Shown here piece after piece: positions 21,610 to 33,600 of a stretch of DNA of 64,000 bases. The stretch is from Neodiprion pinetum (taxonomy: Eukaryota > Arthropoda > Insecta > Hymenoptera > Diprionidae). Made by a program: the position numbers and the translations under genes. The notes under the pieces are model-generated. The model made no database searches and had not been told where the DNA came from. It saw nothing but the letters and a program-made list of their open reading frames with translations. Within the stretch, counting starts at the first letter, position 1, and each line of letters begins with the position of its first letter. The stretch is taken from assembly GCF_021155775.2 (NCBI RefSeq), contig NC_060233.1, forward strand, positions 14,208,537 to 14,272,536. The letters run 5' to 3'.

Positions 21610-24600
21610 TTAATTGTGAACTGTCGTCGAGGCATGCTGAAGCCTCTCCAACTCCTCCAATGAAACGACGTTTGTTTGTCCCAATTCCGGTAGTTTTCCG
21701 GCACGAGCTTGCGCTAGTAATTCTGGGCTAAACCATCGAGCTAACTGGTTTGAAGTTGGCGAGAGATCCCCGCCATTGCTACCCATAAATCCAAGACTGG
21801 GGGATGGCTGACGACCGACAGGAATATTCAATGATTGCGATTGCATTGCTCGTCCATCTATAAAAAGAAAAACTGCATACTGATTATTTGCTTACTTTAC
21901 AAACAATTTTTGCTAATTAAAATATATACCAGATATGATAAAATTTTATTGTTAATTTTACAGTGTTTAAGTTTAAGTATTACAAAAAAGCATTGCAATG
22001 TGCTTATACTTTGACACAACTCTAAGCCAATCTGCAAAAAATTGGTTTTACTGTTACTGCATACAGTTACTGCGATTACGGAAAACGAGATCTGGAATAA
22101 TGAATTGTTATCCAATAACCTGCTCGGAGTCTTATATGGTATACATATATAAAATGAGGAGAAAAGGATTACTTATTTGGGTCCATTGGAAACGTTGATT
22201 TTTCTGGGGATTGAGGAATATGAGACAATTTCACGTGCATCTAGTCCAATTTCTGAATACCGTTGTGTGTGATTTGATTCAGGATTGCGGTGCTGCCTGA
22301 ATATTTGTACAAATTATGTATTAAGCTAATATTTGATAACAAATTTGCAATGACATATATGTTTCTATATTAATATTCATATGGTCAGTACAATGCATAA
22401 TTGCATTCTAGATTCTCTCAAAACTTGAGAGGGAATGCATACAATGGTTTACTGCTATTTTTGGCGTATGTATTTGAGAGCTGACAACATATACATGCTA
22501 CATTTTTTTTAAAGTGTTCTGAGCATATTTCAGGCCACTCAACAAACATGTTTGCTTAGCGTTATTATACAGCCTCTGTATTTATAGGCAGCAGGCAATA
22601 CATGCACATCTGTACAGCTGAACTTTGTAAGTTGAATTCTGATTATCTCAACTTTAGTAGAAGTTAAAATCATAACTTACCTATCATGAAGCAGAAGTTA
22701 GTAGAAGATTACCAGCAAGAAATAAGCCCGTGCTTTTCTGAGTTTGGCGCACACCGTGGTTCTGACGCGCTAGCGAACTTTCAGATCGTACGGTGGTTAT
22801 ATTACATTGAAATAAGTTTTTGAAGGGTGAGCAAACGATAAAACTTCATGTACCCCATTATTCTCATGAAAATTACCTAAATTAGGTAACAATTAATTAC
22901 TTAAAGAATCGAGGGTGGGCATGTTACTTCTGAGCGCGGATGGAACTATTTCACGGCGAGCAAACGACGAAATTTGATATTTTACGTTATATTTTCACTG
23001 TGAACGATTCCAGGCACAATTAATCGTTTAAACAATCGTTATCAGGTACTTTACTATCTTACTATAACTCGACTAACTTTTTTTTCTGAGGGTGAGCACA
23101 CGACGAAACTTCATATTTCTTCATATATTATCAAAATGAAATTGATTGAGAAGGAATTGTTTGTTTAAAGAAACGTCGTTGTGTACTTTACTGGTGATCC
23201 TCAAAAAAAAAGCTCCAGTCGAATTATGGTCTAGTAGAAGGTTTGTGCTCACTAGTAAAGTACCCTATGACGATTATTTAAACTGATAATTTCTTCTCAA
23301 TGAAGTTCATTTCAATAGTATATGGAGAAATATGAGGTTTCGTAGTTTGCTCACCCTCAGAAAAAAGTTATATTCGAATTACAGTGAAATAGTAAAGTTT
23401 TTTTATACGATAACCCGATAACGAGTGTTCAAACAATTAATTGTGCCAGAAACGTGAACAGTGATAATATAACGTAACATATAAAGTTTCGTCGTTTGCT
23501 TGCCATCAGGAAAAAAGTTTTAGTAGAAATAGTACCATTCCCGCTCAGAAGCGCCTGCTCTTGATTCTTTAAGCAATTAATTGTCACCCAATTTAAATCA
23601 CTTTTATGAGAATGATAAAAAAACATAAAGTTTCATAGTTTGCTCACCCTTCAAAAATCTATTTCGACGTAATTGAACCACTGTACGACCCGAAATCTCT
23701 CTAGCGTGTGAGAACTGCTGTGCGCGCCAAACTCCGAAGAGCGCGTATTTATTTCCCGCTGGGAATCTTCTGTTGACTTCTACTTCATTTACCTATGATT
23801 GATGTGAGTCTGATTAGTAGGAAATGAAGCTGAATAACTAGTTAGCGATGATGATGATCACATAACAAGAGATGGAATCACAACCCAATGTTGAGTTACC
23901 AGTTGTGGGCGAGATACAAAAAATTTCTATAGCTGGTATTTGAAGACAAATTCATAGCTGACACGATACTGAGTTTTCTATAGTAGTGGATGGATTACAT
24001 AGGGCACGAGTAAGCCTGTGAAGGATAAGGCATGGGTAGGAGGTCAAAAGATGAAGTCAAATAAATGGCACAGTCCACGGCTCAGTTGTACCTATCAATG
24101 TTTTTCAAATGTTAAAAAATATTAAGATATATAAAAAATAGGAATATCAAACGGATTTCACACAACTCTATTTCCAATTAAGGTTCTATGACAAGTTTTT
24201 GGTGCAATTGGGTTATCAAACCAATTTTTTTATCCATCGAATTCGAACCAAGATATTATACATGTATGTCCCGAAACATGAGGGTCCAATTTAAGGGTAA
24301 TCGATCAATAGATGTAATAAATACTAATAACTAAGAGTATATTGGGATGAATTTAAACTGTCACTTACCAGTACGAGCAGAGTTGTAGTTTTGATTCATA
24401 ACGAGTTGCTGCAGCTGAGGATTCACTGTTCGCTGTTGCTGTATACTGGATAGATGAGACTGGACTTGTTGTGATTGCTTAAGTTGATTATTAACAGAAT
24501 TCGATCGTTGGCCAATTATGGAGTTGGGTGGGAGATTGAACTGCGCAGGGTTGGGTACATGGGACAACGGTGATGCCATTGTGTGTTTTGAACGGGCCAA

Positions 24601-27600
24601 ATTCCCATACGCTCCGACTGCAGCTCTTTGTTGTTGCTGTCTTTGTTGTTGTTGTTGTTGCTGCTGCTGTTGGTAATCCGCGTTACCACTGTACTGAAAT
24701 TGATTTCCACCACCACCACCTTTCACTATAGGCCGACCTATAACAAAGTATAAAATTTCTTCATACCCTAAAATATGAAATGAACCCTCACTGTTAGAAG
24801 ATAGATGGTAGCTGCTTTGTTTCATGACTTTGCAGGGTTTCAGTACATACATGCTACAAACGTAGTTATTTTTGGCGAAATTTTAGATTCAAAGCCGATG
24901 GACTATTACAAGAAAAGCTAGCACAATTCAGCATTTGTACAGTATTCAGAATATCGAGTCGATAATGTTGTAATTGAATCCTGGATCCTCGAAAACTGTA
25001 AATTAATGCACAATAAAAGAAAATAGCAGATAGATAAATAGTTATTTGTCTCCATATATATGGTATCGTTTATGGTGAAATTTAATGTAGACCTTTCCCA
25101 ATAAACATGACTTTCACAAATAATTTTACATTAAATTAAAGCATTATTATTAATTATTAGAATTGTTGATGTTTCACAATTAAAAAAAAATAACAAGTTA
25201 CGAGTTATAATCAATACCAAGTACCAAATAGTTATATTGTTAGAAGATTCTTAAAAGAGGTTGGAGTAGTCGGCAGAAAGAGTTACCCAAGATTCAAAAA
25301 ATCTTTTCGTGTACACTTGACGATATAAAATTTTTAGATATGTCGTAGTTTAGCTGCACTTTATCGTATTCAGACTATATTTGGCTAGGACCGAATTAAA
25401 GGGAATTGTAAGTTTTCGATTAAATTACATATCTTACCTGAGTATTTACATCATATTGTATATGAATAAATGAGGAACTGAATTTAGGAAGATTCTATTC
25501 TGCGCGATAAATCTCAATTTTATATTATCCTGGCTTTGTTAAGTGACTTGGGAAATTTAGGCTAACCACTGATGAAGAAAAGTCGCAATGCTCTTCGATT
25601 TATTGATTTTATCAAAGATTCTCTTCGTTTCTGAATTTGGTTTTGAAGATTGACGAAGAAAAAACAAAAAACGGCAATGTCTGCCAAGTTTTGTGTCAAC
25701 AGAAGTAACTAAACATACCGGGGTGCTGTTTGACTGTGGGAGCGGACCACGTTGGCTGTACTGGCTGTGGCCGCAGTGTACTATGTCGTGAAATGACGCC
25801 TTGTGCAATCAGCTGTACTGCGGACTGCACTTGTTGCATATGGGAGACTTGAGCCTGGCTGCCCATTTTCGTTGGATCACTGTTGCCTACGCCCACATAC
25901 ACACCGGCTTATACTTCCAGAGATTATCTTACAAGTGAGACGGAAGATTTGAAGAAGCTCAATAGCGAAGCAAAGAAGCAAAAAGGCAGAAGAGCAGGGA
26001 AAAGCAAAACTGTACAATATCTAACATACAGAGGAGAGGTAGAAAGTAACGCAATATCATGCCACATATTATCCGAGGACGTGACGTTATCGTTTTTTCT
26101 TTTTGAACAATCTGCAAAGCAATACGAAAAATGAACCATATGCAATAAAACTACGAATGTACAAGTAATTTCCATAAATTGAATTCTCAGTTTTCAAGCT
26201 TTGATAAAAATCATTCCACAATATATGGTCTAATAAGTATCGAAGTGTTGACTAAATTTTGAGAATTTTAAGTGGAAGAAAACAAAACACGTGTCTTTGA
26301 TTAAAAGTCCATGTTAAAGAGGAAATAAAGGGATAAACTTAGCAGAAAACATACTTATAATATGTATTTATTATTAAAATCTTTCCAAAATACTTAATCA
26401 GGTAGATACTTGCATAAAAGTTTTCAGGGAAATCATTTGGCTTTTGGTTTCAGACGTACGTTTGGTATCGAACAAAAAAAAATTAGACTGACTACTAAAA
26501 TCGCAAGAGTAACAAGTACTTGAAATATATCGCTTCCAAAAATAAGAGGAAAAAGAACGATATGCGGTGAAAAAAAATAAAGGCAAACTCGTGCGAGTAT
26601 CCTTAGTAAGAAAAATAAAACAAAATTATATTTAGCTTAAACAATCGGTAACTAGTATATTGAGAAAACCAAACCGCCAAGTCTTGTTCCGATTTAAATG
26701 ATTCATATCTAGAAAGAGAAAAAAAAAAGTAAAAATAAAAATAAAAATTCCTATTTCCAATTAAACTTCCTTTTAAAGCTCCAACGTCATGCTGACTTTG
26801 GTGACTTCATTGTCACTGTTCTGTAAAGCAATATCGTTTTTGTTTTCCAAAGTGGCAGTACGTTTTGTAGGGGTTTGCACAGTTGCTACAGACTTGACAG
26901 TTCCTGGAAATCTATTTACTTTCAGGGAAGTCTGAATATTCTGCTTGACTTTAATATTCATGATAATAGGACTATTATTATTATTATTCTTGTCGTGAGT
27001 CGCAGGTAATGAAACCAATACATTTGGCTTGTCATTGTCTGAACTGTTTTTGTTCAAAGCATCCTTTTTCTCGCTAGTATTCACCAAGTTGCCATTATTA
27101 TTCGTATCTTTTGTTTCATGGTTATGACACGTTGTACTAGCATGTTTAGGTTTGTGGTTTGGCTCACTTGGCACTTTTGAACTATCATCATTAGTTGAGT
27201 TACCGACTTTAGAGTGCGCAGCACTGCTAGGTTGCTCAATACCAAGATTGGCAGTCAAGTCTCTCTGATTGGATGTACAAGTATTGGATGGTGATAAGGT
27301 TTTGGGATAAGTACGGTTAGCATGTTTTTTAGAAACAGTAGCAGAAGCGGAAGCGAAAGTAAAAGCAGAAGCAGAAGAAGATTGAGATAGGATAGGTTGT
27401 ATATTATCAGACTCATTCGCACCCTCGGGTTCCTTCTCGGCGGTCATCTTGCGAAGGACGGAGGTGGGTGTGAAGGCCAGAGGAGTTGGACTGAGCTGTT
27501 GCTTTGCAGGTGAATTGATAGGGCTGATAGTTCTCTGTGATTGTTGCTGCTGCTGCTGCTGTTGTTGTTCTTGTCGTTTACGGAAATTTTCTCTCTGTTC

Positions 27601-30600
27601 CTCCAGCTTCTTCTTGATCAATGCATTTTGTATTATAGATTGTGTATGCATCACAAGCTCGCGCGGAGACGGTACTCGGTGTGGTATCACTGTTCGCATG
27701 ATAATAAGTGTTAGTCAAACAAACTTCATGTGTAGAACAATTTGCGCAAATAAACAGACAAGATAGGCACTGTAGAATAGCAATAGCAATAATAGTAAAT
27801 GACAGATAATATTCTTTAAAATAAGGAGATTCTTAAGATGACATTAAGCAACATAAATGTGTGTACAAAGGTCTCAATATACCGATAACATTAAATTTAT
27901 TTTAAACTTGGAACAGTGATAGGATATCAAAACTGTTTTTTCTCATGACTACCTATAGCCGCTAACGGTAAAAATGTCTATTACGATAAAATGATGCACT
28001 AAATGGTAGACTTATATTCCATGCAGTAATTAAGCTGTTGTCTAAAGTATGGTTGTTAGAGGTTTGTGGGATCTCAGTGGGTTCAAAAAATGTATTTCTG
28101 AAATGTCAAGTCAAAAGACAGTTAAATATCAGAGTTGCAGTGAGCGGAAATTAAAATGATACAAACTTTTCCGCAATAATAGTGAAAGTAACTTATTTTG
28201 TAAAGATCTTAGGAATGCCCACTGACACAATTATTTACAAAAATCCGAGACACGCTTTACCTGGATGTTGCACTGTCAATGTATTAGGGCTCACAGCCAA
28301 GTTTGGTGATATTATTGGTGGTGGACAGTAAGCTGCATTCCCAATAATACATAGTATGCAAAATGGAACTGTTTTAAAGATTTCAAAAAGTTAAATGCCG
28401 GCCTGAGTTTTGTCACTCTATTTCAATAGTAATGAAAACTTGCCTATTACCCATGTACTTCCAAATTGCATATTTTTCTGTATTCATAATTGTTGCTATG
28501 TTACTTACACAGGTATCGCTAGATCTAAGATTCCAAGTTTTCTCTTTACAAAAACAATCACTGAAAAACGCATCGCCAATTGCAAAATATATCGAATTTT
28601 CCTGTAGCAATATTCACATAGTTGCAATATTTCCTTCACTTACGAATCATGAGGTTACCCTTTTTTCACAAATACGACACCAAGTCAATTATAATCGTAC
28701 GAATTACTCCCGCTAGGCAGCGCATCCGTAAATTATTTAATGCAATCAAGGGCAATTTCGACTAAATAATTTGTCGAAGAACCGAGGAAAGAAGCAATAT
28801 GGCGTATTATTGTGGAAGTTTATTAATACAAGTTTAATAACGTATAAAACTCACCATTATTCAGTGGTGACGGAATTCTTTTCTGTTGCTGTTGTTGTTG
28901 TTGCTGCTGCTGTTGTTGCTGATAGAGCATCTGCTGTAATATGTGATCTTGAGGCGTAGGTGCGCTTGGATGAGGACTAACAGTTCGGGGTGTAGCGCCA
29001 CTGTACATCTTTAGTATGTTAACCAAGACTTCTCGATGACGATGCTGCATTGCAGGATTCTTTAAATTAAAAAAAGTGTTAGCGATTGGAAAGAAAATAT
29101 TTAAAAATTAGTTGCCTCCTAATGACGAGCCCGAGCTTTACAGTTATATAACTTTCAGAAATCGTCAAGTGCGCAAATGTCTGTCGTAAGGGCTCATTTA
29201 AGATTAGTCGACTGAGAAAGTGGATCAATTGTCATTGATAATTATGTCAACTATTTTGTTTGGTGAAGTTTTTTGTTTACGTACAATAATTCTAAAACAA
29301 CTTGACCGATCTACTTCAAACTTGGAAATACTATTCTTAGCTAGTTTATCCTGTTTACCAACGTTCGATACAATTTCGACAGAAGGGCGACCACCGATTG
29401 TTCGTTATGTTGATAAAAAAGAATGGAACCGTGACAAAAAGGATAAAATATCAGAGAATAGTGTGTTCAAATTTGAAGTAAATCGGTTGATCCGTTCTCG
29501 AGATATCATGGGTACTGCAAAACATGTCACTGAATGAAATTGATGACATTATTGTCCGTAACAATACTTCCTATCAACTGATTCTAATACAAAGAATATG
29601 TAAACGAAGCTCAATCTACATACTTTTAAATGAAACAAACATCAATCGAATTGAATAATTGGGCGTTGAGACATAAATTCCAATAATTAGCCAAATTTTT
29701 CAGTCATCTACTTGTATATGTCACCTTACCTTTAAATAACTACCTTTCGGAAGGAACTTGAAACAATTACCTGCAGTTGTTGAACCAGATGTTGCTGAGT
29801 GATTTCACCCTGCTGCAGGCCTTGTATGATTGCCTGAGCCTCTGGTCGTTGCAAGAGTTCCCTGCTGGACGGCGCATTATTAACCATCATTTGCATGTCT
29901 GGAGGCAATGGACTCATGCCAAGCATACGCTGACCTCCCATCATCATGGACAACATATCGCTCTGCTGTTGCTGTCTCTGTTTTTGTTGTTGCTGAAACA
30001 AATTATAAATTTCGACACGTTCAAATATACTGCAATTTGCGAACTATTAAATTTGCTTTTCCACCATCGTATGAGATGAAGACTAAAAAAATAAAAGTTC
30101 ATCCGTCATAAAAAGTAAAAGTGTACTAACCTGGATTTGCAATACCTTGAGCAAATTCTCATGCTGCATTTGGGCTTGGTGGGGATGCTGTGTTGGGCCA
30201 AGAGGTCCAGCATGATTGAAATTCGGTGGGTGCATTTGTTCGGCAAGTTGTTGTTGTTGTTGAGCGACGTGCTGCTGCGTCTTGTTCAATAGCTGAGAAT
30301 TTAAAAAAAACAATTTTACGATGTTTGAATATTCCCCATGAATGATTCTATGCAATATATACGTATATGTACAAGCATAGAATAATACCATTATATATTT
30401 TCCTGACATGAATGTAACTACAGAACTTACAATTTATTAGGGTTTAGATACACACCTGCATTAGTGTGATAGGTTGAGATTTTTGTGAGATCGGACCATT
30501 TGCCGCCGGAACAGCTTGTCCACCAGTGACTTGAGCCAACTGAACGTAACAGATAATTGTTAATATAGGTATACACTTTACAACATTTATAATTGTAAAT

Positions 30601-33600
30601 AAACAAATGTATATTTACCAATTTTTTGAAAGCAGAGAGATCTTCGTCGCTTTTAGTCACTCTAGGCGGTTCAACAACCGTTGACAGTGGAGCTGTATTT
30701 CCCCTCATGCGGGCTTCTAATTCCTCCAAGCTGTGCACAACCTTTCCGCCAACCTCTGCCAGTCACAGATGTACAATTAGTATACGTAGGCAAGTTAGAT
30801 AATTTGTTCAAAATGTAGAATTGAACTACTGTGATAGGCCTGTAATGAAAAAGATCTAATAATCAATGAATAATATCAATTCATTCAAGTGAACCAATGA
30901 TTCTAAACTTCGAATTGGGATATTTCACGCGTGAAGGGATTAGTAACGTTAAAGCAAGAATTTTGTGATTATCATGTCGTGTTATACAGATATGCGAAAT
31001 AAATGTGAAATGGTACGTCTTGAAAACCGGGTACTCCGTCTTACCCATATCTTTGAGAGAAGAATTTTTCATCAACGGTACAACAGTGTTGGCAGCATCA
31101 CCTTGGCCATTTTGATTCGGTTTGTTACCTCGTTGCAACATTTCAAGCAGTTTAACTCCGGTCGTTGAGGTTGTATTATTAGTTGTGTTGGCGGGTGAAA
31201 TAGGAGCAAAGTGGGTATTGGACTCTGTGACAGAAGGGATTTGAATGTTTGGTTCAGTAATATCATTGAGCAAATTATTCAGTAGTTCGTCCTGTATTGA
31301 AGCTCGGCGGCTGTCTATTTGTTGGACTGGACTTTCCCTCTTGAACCATTGGCTAAAGCGTGATCCGGTTCCACTGCTCGATCCAACGCCATTCTAACAT
31401 AAAAACGAAGCATGCATCATTCCAGTTACTTATTACTTATACATAACAGGAAAATATTGACTAGAACAATGATAATTGATTTAAATTCGGTTTACAAATA
31501 ATGCAGTTTTGTCACTCAGTTCAAAGTTTTCTACTTTCTCTTTCATAAAGTAAAAACATGAATAAACTTACAGTCAAAAGACCATGAACCCCAGGGAAGG
31601 TGTCAGACTTGAGAAAATCATCGAGATTAAAATCTGGATGGTTATTAGTCTGTGCCATGTTAGCATCTCCACTGTCGTTAGCCGATTTTGATGTAGCAAT
31701 TGAGTTCTGCCCTGCGTCAGGCTTCTCTTTAGAATCGGGGGAAGACAAGAGATCGTTTTGTTCAGATATCGGCGAATGTGGAGCTGGAGCTAAATTGGCT
31801 GGCTGATCGGTTAGTGTGGGTGTGCTGCGTCCCTTGGGCCCAGATGTGTTATCATTTTGTTTGTCATCTTTGTCCAACGAGTTTTTCTTGCTCCGTTTCT
31901 TCTGAGCAGGTGACTGCTTTTTACCTTTCATATTGTTATTATTGAGCGCTCTATCTTCAGGGATATCTTCGAAACCACGAAGTTCGATGGTGTCGTGCTG
32001 AGATGTCGGCCCTGAACTAAACCACTCTGGTTCGTCGATTTCTCTATTGTCGCTGTAAGTTCGCCTTCGGTCATTTCCAAACCTTCTGTCACGACCACGA
32101 TCCTTGTCGCGATCCATCTGGTGACTGCGATCGTGTCGATCACTTCTGTCCATCCGGTCACGTTCACGATCTCGGTCACGATCACCAAAGTCTCTGGTAA
32201 ATGAACGCCTTTCAAATCTTTCATCTCGTTCCCTGATATTATCACGATCTCGGTCTCTGTCTCTAAGTCCTTCGCGATCCCTTCCCACATCGCGAGTGTC
32301 CCTGACATCTCTGTCTCGAAGTGGTGCTCCACCTGTTGCTCCAGATCTGAAGCTAAATTCCGGGCGATCAGGCTCAAGTTTCTCTGTATCAGGTCTGAAG
32401 TCCCAGACGTCTCGCGTCAGTATGCGACCAGAACCTATACGACGCACTTGTTCCCGATGCCCAACCTGCTGTATACATAAAGATATTCATTTATCTATGT
32501 ATTTATAAAGTATATTTCCCATCGAATGTCTTTCAAGTTTAATATTCAGGGTGCATACAGAACCATCAAAAGGAAGAAACATAATGGGTTAATTCCAGAT
32601 TTTTTATGTGATATACACCCTGAATATTATTTTGAACCACAATTCCCAGTTACTCGCCTCTGGTTTGCTGATTGGGCTCTCTGGACGCCGAGTTGGCAGC
32701 TGGCTTACATTGACAAAGCATCCAGAGTTAAAATTTCGGCGTTGAGGACTCAGCACTATGCCATCCGACTCTTTACGGATTCGTTCCCGAAAATCACCGC
32801 TGCGACGTTTACTATGATTTTCAATCACTTGATCCCCGCGTCCATTTCTGTCATCGTCAGGAGGAGTTTCACTTCGCTTTCTATCAAGATGCCAACGCTC
32901 AGGGTCCCAAACGCCTCGCGAACTGGATGGAAAAACAATTGTAATTTAGATATAACAAATATACCAAATAATTATGGAACTTCAATAAATAAAATATACA
33001 CAAATATAAACGCACTTATTGTAAGCGGAATCCAAACAATCTGGCCTACGCTTGGATAGAGGTTGAGTCTTCATTTCCATCAGTTCCTCCTATGGATGGA
33101 AAGTCACAATGATTATTATATCATGAATTGAATTAGTGAAAGATCTGACTATTACCTAAAATTAATAGTAATACATCTTTCGCTTACCCGAGTATATTGA
33201 AACTGAGGTCGAGATCTGCCCACTTCCACAATAGAAGTATCAGTCACTTCGCCTGCCACAGACATCGATATTATCGCTTCATCTCCTGCAGCAAAAATAT
33301 TTTCAATTTTCAACATCATTCAAAAAACTAAAATGTATGAAATTCAGTTTATTATACATATATAAGCAACAAACACAGATATAATTCTTATTATTATCAA
33401 TTCATATTACTGGGTTTGGAAAATCGCACAATAAATGATGTGAAATGAATTATCTAGTTACGAGTTATTTGAATAGTTATATTTCACAGCAAGGATCTTA
33501 AAAATGATAAGAGTGAGGAATTTTTGAACTTCAGGTTAATGTTAGTACTTATTATGATTATGAAATTATTGTTAAACCATCGCATGCATGATACATGTAC

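Noticed and set aside
32526..33059. 177-codon plus-strand frame
   Set aside because: It is the antisense shadow of 4E-T exons 3 and 4 and the intervening introns.
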